DNA from: CAIXSC01 sp046349915
GTDB lineage: Bacteria; Planctomycetota; Planctomycetia; Pirellulales; Pirellulaceae
Direction of reading: 5' to 3'
Assembly (NCBI GenBank): GCA_046349915.1
Contig: JAXMBL010000006.1
Span: 310,001 to 374,000, forward strand
DNA length: 64,000 nucleotides
Both the position numbers and the translations under genes were made by a program. Positions 1 to 8,746 of this stretch are shown here, piece after piece. The first letter of the stretch is position 1; each line of letters starts with the position of its first letter. The notes under the pieces are model-generated. The model saw only the letters and a program-made list of their open reading frames with translations, made no database searches and was not told where the DNA came from.

Positions 1-3000
1 GTTGGGACTCGCAACCGCGAAACTCAAGTTCGCGTAAGTGACGCCATATGCGACCAGATTGATGGTATCCGAGTAAATCGCAAAGTCGGTGATGACATCT
101 TCCGAGCCGACGTCACCGGCGAAGAACACGATGTCCCGACCGGCGCCGGTCGTAATTGTATCTACTCCGTCCTCGCCGTACAGATTATCGATACCATCGC
201 CGCCGTTCAGCGAGTCGTTGTCGGCGCCGCCGAAGATGGTATCGGTTCCGCCCAAACCGAAGATCGTGTCGTTCCCCGCGCCACCTCGCAGGTCATCCAC
301 TCCGTTGGTGCCGGTGATGTGATCGTCTCCCGCGCCACCATCGATGAAGGGGACTCCACTGAGGCTGAGCAATTGGAAGTTAAACGTATTGTTCAGCGAG
401 TTCCCTTGGATGGCGAAACCGGCGCCGTTCCAACCTTCCAGCGAATTCGACCCGGAAAGGAAGCCGTTGAGGGTCACGGCGCTGCCGCCGATATTCACAA
501 CGGTGTCGGTGTTGTTTCCACCGTTCATGACATCGTATTCCGCTTCGGCGCCGACAACTTGGAATTGATCGTAACCGTCGCCGCCCAATAGCGTATCGTT
601 GCCCGCCCCGCCATTCATGACGTCGTCGTGCAAGCCGCCATCGAGCGTGTCGTTGCCCGCGTTCCCTTGCAGCACGTCGAATCCAAGGTCGCCGATCAAC
701 GAGTCGTCGCCGAGACCACCGAAGATGGAGTCGTTATCGGACTGACCGTTCAGCGTGTCGTTCCCCGAACCGCCCGAGATCAGATCATTGCCCGAGTTGC
801 CGTTGATCACGTCGTTGCCGGCGCCGCCGAACAGGCAGTCGCCCATCTCGAGGCCGTGGATCGTGTCGTTGCCTCCCTGACCGAAGATCAGATCGACCGC
901 CGAGGTGCCGGTCAGCGTGTCGTCGGTGCCGTCGCCGCCCACCACAATCTGTGCATCGGTCAGAATCTGCGCGAAGCAGGTTGTGATATCGAGCACCAAT
1001 CCGTCGTCGTTCACCGCCACCTTGGCCGACTCGAAGTTGGTCGCCGTAAAGTTCCCCTTGGCGGGCGTATTGGTGACGGTCAACGTCTGGCCCGTCGGCG
1101 ACGCGACATAGGATTGCACGGCCAGAATGTCGGCGGTCGTCAACGCATCGAATTGCGTGGGAGTAAAGACCAGGGTGACTTGGTCCGTGCCAGCATCGCC
1201 ATCGTAAGCAGTCAAGACGCTGTTGTTGTACGACGTTGTCACGCTATCGTTATTGGCTCCGCTATTCAACGTTGGGGTATCCGTCAGGGCCGTAAAGCCG
1301 AAATGGAGCCCGTTCGTGCCGAGATTGCCCAGCAGCGACTGACCAGCTCCCAGATACTCTTCGATCCCATTAATCCACTGGTCGAAAGCAGCATTGAATC
1401 CATTCAAGGTGACCGAGCCGCCGCCGACGTTGTAGATCTGGTCGACGCCCGCCCCGCCTTGAATCAAATCGAATTCAGCCTCCGTGCCTGCTACCTGAAT
1501 GTCGTCGTCACCCGCATTGCCGTCGACGTCATCGATCCCGCCTTTGGCGTTCATCACGTCCGCGCCATCATTTCCGCGGATCAGGTTGCCGTCCACATCG
1601 CCAACCAACGTATCGGCCTGATTGCTGCCGTACAGATTCTCGATGCTGCTACCCGTTCCATCCGCGACGATTCCGCCGCCGATATTGGCGGCGGTCCCCG
1701 CCGACAGATCGACCGAGATCGCGGCGTTGTAAATGGAGTAGTCGAGCGAATCGTTGCCGCCGCGGGCATTGAGCGAACCGCTGATCGACGAGGCGGGCGC
1801 CCACAGGAAGGTGTCGTTGGCAGTCGTCGACCCGACCAGATTCTCGACGCTGGTAAACTGCAGCGATCGCGACGACGCTTGCAGAGTTCCCGCGTTGGTT
1901 CCCGACAAGTTCCAGCTGGTGGGAACCGCCATATCTTGCTGCACGGTGTCGGACGCCGTGCCGCCCGTAACTAACTCGATGTTCGAGAAAGCAGTGGCGT
2001 TGTTGCTGGAGCCGCTGAAGCCGTCGACGGCGCCGACGCTGGCGACATTGACCGTGCGAGCGGTCGAGTTGGCGGAAAGATCCAGAGTATCCGAACCGCC
2101 TTGGCCGTCCGCGTTGCCGGTCAGCAGCACGCCATTCGAGAAGACAAACAAGTCGGCCGCCGCTCCGCCGACCAGGTTCGTCGCCAAGCCAGCAGGTGTG
2201 GAGGCCTGGACGTTGAAAGTCGAACCAGTCGAGCCGCCGTTGAGCGTCAATGTGGAGATTCCGGTGGGGGCCGCCGTGTAATTGACGTTGAACGTATCGG
2301 CGCCATTGCCCGCGAGCACGGTGGCGGTGGATTTGTTGGCGATTCGAATTTCCTCGAACGCGCCGTTGAAATTCACTTCGACGGTTTGATCGCCGCTCAC
2401 CGTGGGCCCATTGACGACATTGAGGATGTCGTTGCCAGTAGTGGCATTGATGGTGAACGCCGTAACCGTGGTAGTGTGAGCGATCCCGTTCTCGACGCCC
2501 GTGAAGTTCACGGTTTGGGTATGGGGAGCGTTGGTTTGGACCAGCGTCCCCGCGTCGAAGGCCGGACCGGGCGAGTAGGCCCCTGAGGCAGCGCTTCCGC
2601 CTAGAATGTCGAGCGAGTCGGAGTCGGCGCCGCCATTGAACACGATACCCAAGGAAGGAGCGAACACTCCGCCTCCGGGATTGTTGATGATCAGTTTGTC
2701 GTTGCCGGCCAGGCCATTGAAGGTCAACTTGGTGACGTTGCTGAAATTCACCGTCGGATTGTCGACGCCGTTCACATTGAGAACGTAGGAGCCGCTATTT
2801 GCATTCGTAGCGGTGACGGTCAAAATGTCATCAAGGCCAGTTCCGTCGAGCAATAGGTTGCCGCTGACATTGATCGTCTCGAAGGCGCCATAGTTGATGA
2901 CAGCTTGGGTGGCGGTAGTGATGTTCGTCGGGTTGATCGAGAACGCATTTACGCCATCGCTGTAGTAGTTGAGCGTATCTCCGGGGGGAGTCGCCGGGCT

Positions 3001-5811
3001 TCCTCCATCCAAATCGATCACGGTTGTCGGATGTGGCGCCACGTGAACGGTGTCGTCGCCATCTAACGCATCGACGTCAAAGGTCGTTACATTCGAGTAG
3101 GCTATCGACTGCACTTGTGAATCAATGCTGAACTGTCCCACCGAGATAAGGCCACTACCATCCACATTGAGTCGGACCGAGTTGGCTCCATTGTTCGCAT
3201 CCAAGTTCAAATTCGTAACGTTCGCGATCGTTCCCCCCGTCGTATTGCCCGTTACGGTATTGTTCGTGAAGTTCAGCGAGCTAAAACCCGAGGAATCATT
3301 GATGTCAAACGCAATGTTCCCGCTCGTGATCGAGTTGCCGCTGACATCGAGAGCGCCTGTGTATCCATCAACGTAGACGCCGCGATTGTTGCCCGAGAGA
3401 GTGTTCCCCAAGATGTCGACATTCGCGTTGTTATCTGAACCGAGGGCGGCAAACAAGCCAATCGCGTAATTCGTGGTCCCAGTGATCACGTTGCCTTGAA
3501 TCACTAGATCATCGGTATTGTATGCGTAAAGCCCTCGCCCATGATTCAAGACCTCGTTGTTCGAAAACACGAACTTAGAGAATGGCGTCGTATGCGTGTT
3601 ACTCAGCCCAAGGGCCCAAGCACTCACGGTCATCGTGGTATTCGTGAATTTATTGGCATCAATGAGAACATTCTGTACACCGACGCCGCCCGTGTATTCG
3701 TCGACGTAAATGTCATGTCCCGACGCAGGCCCAGCCAACGTGTTGTCTTTGAAGAGATTCTGGCTGATGACCGTCTGATTCGAGGAGCTGTTATTCGAGA
3801 CGAACACGCCCGTAAGGTTGTTCTGAATGATATTGTTGCGTACTTCAGTGCCATTAGTGCCGGGTTGCATGTAGATGGCGGTTCCGAAAACGTTCGTACT
3901 GGAGATATCCTGCACGGTGAATCCGTCGATTACCACATCGTTGGCGGAAACCGTGAAGGCCGTCTTGCGAGATCCTCCCAAATCATCCCCTCGCACCACC
4001 GACTCGGTGGATGGTAATCCCGTTCGCCCGCCACTGCGTCCATCGACGCCCTGCTGTGCGCCAAGCAGTTGAATAGACTTGTTGACGGTTGCCGATTCGT
4101 TGAACGTTCCTGGGCCGACATGGACCGTGCCACTCGCCGTGACGAGATCGATGGCTTCCTGGATGCGGCCGGTTGAGCCCGTTTGCGCACCACCTGAAGT
4201 TACATGGAGAATATTGAAACTCGGCTGAAACCCTGGAGTCACCAAATCTGCGTCGACACCCGTGCCGAGAAACGGCGTTCGATCCACGGTCGCAGCACCG
4301 ACACCCAAGAATCTAGCGTTGACCGCCGAGTCGCTCGTTGTCCCCCACCAGTTGCTCGACGCGCTAATCGTCTCACCACTCGTCTCGTTGACCCAAACGC
4401 CGACAGTGCTGCCAAAACTGTTGTGGCGAATGGTATTGGTCGACTGCAAGCCATCGGCTTGGTTGTCAATGCGGAGGTCCCCATAACCCGCTGCGGAAAC
4501 GGTGAAACCGTTGTTGGAGAAGACGTTATTCTCAACTATGGTTCCTTGGGCGCCTCGCAGCGGATCCGTCAGGCCGCTTCCGAAGTTCGTTAATCTCAAG
4601 CCGTAGAACTCGTTCGATGTGAACGTGTTTCTCGCGATGAGGGAATTCTTGGCGCTGGAACCAAGCCCTCCCTGATTGCCATGAAAGGTATTTTCGATGA
4701 TCTGTGCATTCTCGAACGCACGAGTGCCGCCGTTGAATCCTAGCGAGTGGCCTTCAAAGCGGTTGCCTTGGACTAGTGGGTTTCGTGCACCGCCCGTGTT
4801 ACTCACATTGCGATTTCCATCAACAACGAATCCCGTTCCACCAACGGCGCCAGACCGAAGGACGTTGTTGTTCGTAAAGTAAAGTCCGTGAAAAGCGTCG
4901 GCGCCATCAAGCAAAATCGCTTGCGATGAACCACTTGCCGCAACGAAGACATTGCTGTCAAACGTCGCATTGACTGCGGGTCGATTCATGAAGAGCGCAG
5001 AAGTAGTAAACCCACTAGCGACTGCAACGTAGTTGTCTTCAAACAACAATCCATCGTTGGTGCCACTTGTATTACCGACGACACCAGACGTCCCATTATG
5101 GCTCGCGACAAACGAAAATCCGCTGATCGTTGATGCACCGGAACCGGTAATTAACTCTAGCGCCATATTGGTGAGCGGCGATACTACCGTCTCTACAGCA
5201 GGGTTAGGCGCCCCCACCACACGTCCACGCGCATCGACTCCGAATTGAGCACCCCTCAGCGTTAGCTGCTTGTTGAGTACGACGTTTTCCGCGAAGGTCC
5301 CCGCCGAAACATTGACGGTTGCTCCACTTGCCGCCAACCCAATCCCATCCTGGATTTGGCCCGGCGCCGTAACATGGACCGTTGACGCATTGCCAGTCAC
5401 TGAAGCCGAACTGATGACCTGATTGACGTTGGCTGTTTCTACACCCAAGACGGCGACCGCGGTGATTGTCGCGGGGATGGCGTTGGCGCCCGAGAAGGTA
5501 ACCTGCTGAGAAGCGGCGGCGGCGGTATCCGCAATCAAAACGCTCGTAATCGCATCACTGCCGTTGTAAACATCATTGCCACCCTCGGAAGTACCAATGT
5601 CAATATTTGCACCGTCGTAGCTGATGTACGCATGGTCGCCGCTGCCGCTCAGAGAGACATTTAACGTATTCACACCATCAAACAACGCAGTCACCGCGAG
5701 GACTCGACGCATCTCCAACGACTCGGCGGCAAGCTTTCTCACCGCTCGACGTCGAATGTTCTGCGCAGAAGTGGCACGGGAAAAAAGGCGAGCAAACAAG
5801 GTACGGTTCAT
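1..5811 (-). CDS. Giant beta-helix / RTX calcium-binding surface protein, 3' end beyond the window
   Basis: The minus frame is open from the ATG at 5811 to the window edge: 1937 codons, no stop when read through codon by codon. The last codons (VAYGVTYANLSF region) match the end of the second RTX protein at 8747-11203, so probably only about 30-40 residues are missing. Start: AGGAG lies 8 nt before the ATG. Residues 30-39 (ESLEMRRVLA) are the planctomycete LExRR surface-protein motif. Two blocks of right-handed beta-helix type (repeated NN/GN turns, e.g. RNNIIQNNLTGV) begin near residues 150 and 550, each opening with GTF.E...NK...L.GAQ.GVD.R. Residues about 870-1600 are beta-rich repeats with aspartate-rich turns. 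From about 1600 on there are hemolysin-type GGxGxDxL nonapeptides that bind calcium in this family. Two copies of a distinct module interrupt them near 1440 and 1750. Likely a secreted adhesin or surface-layer protein; no enzyme motif seen. Confidence 0.88.
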   Translation of the reverse strand, partial: MNRTLFARLFSRATSAQNIRRRAVRKLAAESLEMRRVLAVTALFDGVNTLNVSLSGSGDHAYISYDGANIDIGTSEGGNDVYNGSDAITSVLIADTAAAASQQVTFSGANAIPATITAVAVLGVETANVNQVISSASVTGNASTVHVTAPGQIQDGIGLAASGATVNVSAGTFAENVVLNKQLTLRGAQFGVDARGRVVGAPNPAVETVVSPLTNMALELITGSGASTISGFSFVASHNGTSGVVGNTSGTNDGLLFEDNYVAVASGFTTSALFMNRPAVNATFDSNVFVAASGSSQAILLDGADAFHGLYFTNNNVLRSGAVGGTGFVVDGNRNVSNTGGARNPLVQGNRFEGHSLGFNGGTRAFENAQIIENTFHGNQGGLGSSAKNSLIARNTFTSNEFYGLRLTNFGSGLTDPLRGAQGTIVENNVFSNNGFTVSAAGYGDLRIDNQADGLQSTNTIRHNSFGSTVGVWVNETSGETISASSNWWGTTSDSAVNARFLGVGAATVDRTPFLGTGVDADLVTPGFQPSFNILHVTSGGAQTGSTGRIQEAIDLVTASGTVHVGPGTFNESATVNKSIQLLGAQQGVDGRSGGRTGLPSTESVVRGDDLGGSRKTAFTVSANDVVIDGFTVQDISSTNVFGTAIYMQPGTNGTEVRNNIIQNNLTGVFVSNNSSSNQTVISQNLFKDNTLAGPASGHDIYVDEYTGGVGVQNVLIDANKFTNTTMTVSAWALGLSNTHTTPFSKFVFSNNEVLNHGRGLYAYNTDDLVIQGNVITGTTNYAIGLFAALGSDNNANVDILGNTLSGNNRGVYVDGYTGALDVSGNSITSGNIAFDINDSSGFSSLNFTNNTVTGNTTGGTIANVTNLNLDANNGANSVRLNVDGSGLISVGQFSIDSQVQSIAYSNVTTFDVDALDGDDTVHVAPHPTTVIDLDGGSPATPPGDTLNYYSDGVNAFSINPTNITTATQAVINYGAFETINVSGNLLLDGTGLDDILTVTATNANSGSYVLNVNGVDNPTVNFSNVTKLTFNGLAGNDKLIINNPGGGVFAPSLGIVFNGGADSDSLDILGGSAASGAYSPGPAFDAGTLVQTNAPHTQTVNFTGVENGIAHTTTVTAFTINATTGNDILNVVNGPTVSGDQTVEVNFNGAFEEIRIANKSTATVLAGNGADTFNVNYTAAPTGISTLTLNGGSTGSTFNVQASTPAGLATNLVGGAAADLFVFSNGVLLTGNADGQGGSDTLDLSANSTARTVNVASVGAVDGFSGSSNNATAFSNIELVTGGTASDTVQQDMAVPTSWNLSGTNAGTLQASSRSLQFTSVENLVGSTTANDTFLWAPASSISGSLNARGGNDSLDYSIYNAAISVDLSAGTAANIGGGIVADGTGSSIENLYGSNQADTLVGDVDGNLIRGNDGADVMNAKGGIDDVDGNAGDDDIQVAGTEAEFDLIQGGAGVDQIYNVGGGSVTLNGFNAAFDQWINGIEEYLGAGQSLLGNLGTNGLHFGFTALTDTPTLNSGANNDSVTTSYNNSVLTAYDGDAGTDQVTLVFTPTQFDALTTADILAVQSYVASPTGQTLTVTNTPAKGNFTATNFESAKVAVNDDGLVLDITTCFAQILTDAQIVVGGDGTDDTLTGTSAVDLIFGQGGNDTIHGLEMGDCLFGGAGNDVINGNSGNDLISGGSGNDTLNGQSDNDSIFGGLGDDSLIGDLGFDVLQGNAGNDTLDGGLHDDVMNGGAGNDTLLGGDGYDQFQVVGAEAEYDVMNGGNNTDTVVNIGGSAVTLNGFLSGSNSLEGWNGAGFAIQGNSLNNTFNFQLLSLSGVPFIDGGAGDDHITGTNGVDDLRGGAGNDTIFGLGGTDTIFGGADNDSLNGGDGIDNLYGEDGVDTITTGAGRDIVFFAGDVGSEDVITDFAIYSDTINLVAYGVTYANLSFAVASPN

Positions 5812-5851
5812 CAGACAGTCTCCTGAACACCAACGTGAAAAACACCGCGAT

Positions 5852-5868
5852 GGGGGGGGCGTTCCCCC
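5852..5868 (-). promoter_or_regulatory. GC hairpin in the leader of the giant surface protein
   Basis: A run of eight G (5852-5859) is followed by CGTT and CCCCC (5864-5868), giving a five-pair G/C hairpin about 45 nt upstream of the ATG at 5811 in its untranslated leader. It has no U-tract. It could affect mRNA stability or translation; the role is inferred only from position. Confidence 0.3.
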
Positions 5869-6380
5869 GTGCGGGAAAAAAGCAACGCGGCAATATTGCA
5901 GCGGGCGCGCAGTAGGTCAGCGCAGCCCGCCAAAACTGAAGACCAGCGACTCTTAAGCAAACAGCTAGAGCGTTAAGGCAAGTTCAGGCCAATGCCTGCG
6001 TCTACAAGTCCGGCTAGACACAGTCCATTGACAAAAACTCGAAACGGAAAGGGGAGGGTCGAAGGCTCTTCGACAGGCCGCCGCTAATCAGGCCATATCA
6101 AGAAGGAGGGACACCTTCGGCGAACGCGCAAGACGCTTATCCTCGACCTTTCTTGCACGTCTGGTGTGGATATTACAGTGTCGCCAGGTCCATGTCAAGC
6201 ACCTCAGAAGGGTGGATACAAGAATTCATATTGCTCCCGCGGTCATGCGACGCACATTTCCTGTCAGCGATTTCGGTTTCTGCCACAAATGCTAGCACCT
6301 TATCGTTGAACGCTCGCGGCCTCGCAGGTCACGTTTCCTTGTGGGCGGGATCTTGCTCGCATGGTGGAATCGCTCGGTGG
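5869..6380. other. Intergenic region between the giant surface gene and the TPR-glycosyltransferase
   Basis: About 510 bases without a convincing gene. It should hold the promoter of the minus-strand giant gene. Short open frames here (for example 6153-6458 on the plus strand) have no ribosome site and no recognisable protein features. I see no repeat or RNA structure other than the two hairpins annotated at its ends. Confidence 0.6.
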
Positions 6381-6414
6381 AAAAGGTGCGTCGGCGCCGG
6401 AGGCTTGACGCACC
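6381..6414 (-). terminator. Rho-independent terminator of the TPR-glycosyltransferase gene
   Basis: Arms GGTGCGTC (6385-6392) and GACGCACC (6407-6414) form an 8-bp stem with a 14-nt loop, starting 14 nt beyond the stop codon at 6429. On the minus strand it is followed by TTTT (6384-6381). The hairpin core resembles a dispersed planctomycete intergenic hairpin, so it may be both. Confidence 0.6.
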
Positions 6415-6428
6415 CTACGGGATGCCCA

Positions 6429-8567
6429 TCACTTGGTTGCACTTACCGTCGCGGCTAGTTGAGAAGCCACTCGTTCCATGACCCCTTCCCAATCTCCACG
6501 ATGTGCTTGGCGAAAAAGACGCATGGTGGGATACCACGGAGTGTCTTCGCGGTCGAGCAGCCAACGCCATTCTGGGGCCTTGGCCAACATCAGCCAACAG
6601 CGTGCTCCCAGCGCACCACACAGATGAGCGGGTGACGAGTCGACCACGATCGACAAATCCAGGTTACGAACGATCGCCGCCGTATCCATGAAGCCACCCG
6701 CAGTCGTATCAATGTCGCTCGGCAACTCAAGCACCTCGAACCGATCCTTCACTCCGGACAACTGCTCCGAGCCCGCTCCGAATTGCAGCGAGATAAGCCT
6801 CACGTTCGGAATACGTGCCAGCGGTTCAAAACAACTCAACGGCATCGAACGACTCGAGTCCCGCAGATAAGTGGGACTCCCCTGCCAAGCGATCCCCACC
6901 CGAAAACCCTCGATCTTCCCTAACCATTCACGCCATTTCTGCTCGAGGGCGCTATCCACATGTAAGTAAGGAATGGACGCCGGGATAGTTGACAAACTCA
7001 TGCCGCACAACCCAGGCATACTCAACAACGCCGCTTGATAATCGCACGCCGGGGCGGGCGAGCCCCTGGGAATCAGTTGGTCGATCGCCTCATACGATCG
7101 CAGAATGGGAACTAATTTGGGCTGACACTCGACCACCACTCGAGCCGCTCCTCGCTCCTTCGCAACTCCGGCATACCGCACGAATTGCAGCGTGTCGCCA
7201 AAACCTTGTTCGGCGTACAACAACAGCGAACGCCCCGCCAGCGATTCGCCTCGCCACGCGGGGATCGAGAACGATCGCTTGTTGCGGCGTCCGTTCCTCA
7301 TCTCCCACCGCCACTCGTAATCGCTCCACCCCTCCGTGAACCGCCCGTGAATCAGGTGGACCACTCCCCGCTCAAAACGCGGCTCGGCGTACTGCGGCGA
7401 CAGGGCTACCGCCCGTTCATACGCAGTCATCGCCCCCGCCCAGTCGGCGTATTCCAGCCGCAGGTTTCCCAGGTTGTAGTGAGCCTTGGCATATTCTGGG
7501 CGTAGCTCGAGCGCCCGTGCATAACATGCTTCGGCGTCGGTCAACCGGCCCAATCCCTTGTAGGCGATCCCCAGGTTGTTGTGCGCCTCGGGCAGCGTCG
7601 ACCGCAACTCGATCGCACGTGCCAACGATTGTCGAGCAGCGTCGAATTGATCCAATTCGATCTGCAAGACCCCCAAATTCACCCAGGCGTTCACATAATC
7701 GGGTTGGATACGGATCGCTTCCCGGTGAGCGGCTAGCGCCTCGTCGTACCGCTCAAAATGAGCCAACGCCTTTCCTAATTCGTCGTGGGATTCAGCACTC
7801 GCCGGCGGGTAGGCGACCGCCAAACTCAACTCGGCGAGCGCTTCCACCCATTGCCCTCGAATCGCGTGTACGATCCCCAGTCCACAGTGAGCCTTGCCAT
7901 ATTCGGGACGCAACCGAATGGCTTCGCGCAAACTGACCTCCGCGTCATCCAACCGCCCCAGCAGCCGCAAGGTCGTCCCCAAGTTCAAATGGATCTCGGG
8001 GTGCCGACCGTCGATAGCTCGAGCGCGCTCGTACGCCCGCACGGCCTCCGACTCGCGTTTCTGATGCTGCAAAACCAATCCGAGCCCTAGCCAACCTCGC
8101 ACGTTGGTTGGCGCATCCTGAATGGAGCGACGAAACTGTTGCTCGGCGGCTTCATGCTGTCGCAATCGCAAGAGGCACTCGGCCAGCCACAAGCGCGACT
8201 CCACACTAGTCGGCATCAACTGGACGGCTTGCGAATAGGCGTCTATCGCCGCTTCCAACTGCCCATCTCGCCGAAACGCCGACCCTAGATTGTGGTGAAA
8301 GGCGGCTTCCAAGGGATTCAATCGAATGGCCATTTGCCAAGAATGCTGAGCGTCGCGGAAACGTCCCAATCGAAGCTCAATGTTCCCTCGCTCGTTCCAG
8401 ATCTCCGCCGCCGAGCCGAGACGCGCAGTGAGAGTCTGAGCCAAAGCAAGCGCCTCGTCGCCCCGGCCCGACTTTTGTAACTGCCTTAGTTGCTGTAGAG
8501 CGTCCGCAATCTGTGGATTCATGCTCCGCAGTGTAAACCCAGGCGACCACCAGCGCAAAGTTGCCAT
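6429..8567 (-). CDS. TPR-repeat protein with C-terminal glycosyltransferase domain (OGT / GT9-like)
   Basis: 712 residues. About eleven 34-residue TPR units span residues 20-430 (e.g. NNLGIAYKGLGRLTDAEACY, AHYNLGNLRLEY), an alpha-solenoid for protein binding. Residues about 440-712 hold a GT-B-like domain: RSLLLYAEQGFGDTLQFVRY, then VGIAWQGSP, then DLSIVVDSSPAHLCGALG, a pattern typical of bacterial TPR-glycosyltransferases related to families GT9/GT41. No signal peptide, so probably cytoplasmic, transferring a sugar from a nucleotide donor to protein or glycan. Two starts are possible: ATG 8567, or ATG 8522 (MNPQIADALQQ), where a GGAG sits very close; the conserved part begins after the second. 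The gene lies between two RTX surface-protein genes on the same strand, which suggests but does not prove that they are substrates. Confidence 0.85.
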   Translation of the reverse strand: MATLRWWSPGFTLRSMNPQIADALQQLRQLQKSGRGDEALALAQTLTARLGSAAEIWNERGNIELRLGRFRDAQHSWQMAIRLNPLEAAFHHNLGSAFRRDGQLEAAIDAYSQAVQLMPTSVESRLWLAECLLRLRQHEAAEQQFRRSIQDAPTNVRGWLGLGLVLQHQKRESEAVRAYERARAIDGRHPEIHLNLGTTLRLLGRLDDAEVSLREAIRLRPEYGKAHCGLGIVHAIRGQWVEALAELSLAVAYPPASAESHDELGKALAHFERYDEALAAHREAIRIQPDYVNAWVNLGVLQIELDQFDAARQSLARAIELRSTLPEAHNNLGIAYKGLGRLTDAEACYARALELRPEYAKAHYNLGNLRLEYADWAGAMTAYERAVALSPQYAEPRFERGVVHLIHGRFTEGWSDYEWRWEMRNGRRNKRSFSIPAWRGESLAGRSLLLYAEQGFGDTLQFVRYAGVAKERGAARVVVECQPKLVPILRSYEAIDQLIPRGSPAPACDYQAALLSMPGLCGMSLSTIPASIPYLHVDSALEQKWREWLGKIEGFRVGIAWQGSPTYLRDSSRSMPLSCFEPLARIPNVRLISLQFGAGSEQLSGVKDRFEVLELPSDIDTTAGGFMDTAAIVRNLDLSIVVDSSPAHLCGALGARCWLMLAKAPEWRWLLDREDTPWYPTMRLFRQAHRGDWEGVMERVASQLAATVSATK

Positions 8568-8632
8568 CGTGAAGAACGAGGGTTGCCAAACGACGGCAAA
8601 GAGGAGTTAAGCCCAATCCGCACCGCTCGAAC

Positions 8633-8656
8633 CGACGGACTGGAAGTCCGTCGTAC
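8633..8656 (+). repeat. Dispersed hairpin family 1, copy 1
   Basis: Arms CGACGGACT and AGTCCGTCG around GGA, then TAC. It lies between the 5' end of the TPR-glycosyltransferase gene and the 3' end of the RTX gene at 8747. Confidence 0.85.
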
Positions 8657-8716
8657 AGCGGATTTTTTTCCCAACCTCTATACGGACAGCGGCGTTGGTA
8701 CGCGGTGCGGCTGATC

Positions 8717-8733
8717 ATCTCGCGAAGCGAGAT
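8717..8733. repeat. Short hairpin after the second RTX gene
   Basis: ATCTCGC-GAA-GCGAGAT, a 7-bp stem 13 nt beyond the stop of the RTX gene on the minus strand. It resembles hairpin family 2 in layout (TTC/GAA loop, GCGAG arm). It could mark the transcript end but has no T-tract. Confidence 0.45.
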
Positions 8734-8746
8734 GGCTACGTCGTGG

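Noticed and set aside
628..1974. 448-codon plus-strand open frame with repeated RVV/IVG-like peptides
   Set aside because: It is antisense to, and in the same codon register as, the RTX repeats of the giant minus-strand gene. The repeats are the complement of Gly-Asp codons, and there is no ribosome site.
6153..6458. 101-codon plus-strand frame
   Set aside because: No ribosome site, no domain, and it overlaps the terminator of the minus-strand TPR-glycosyltransferase gene.
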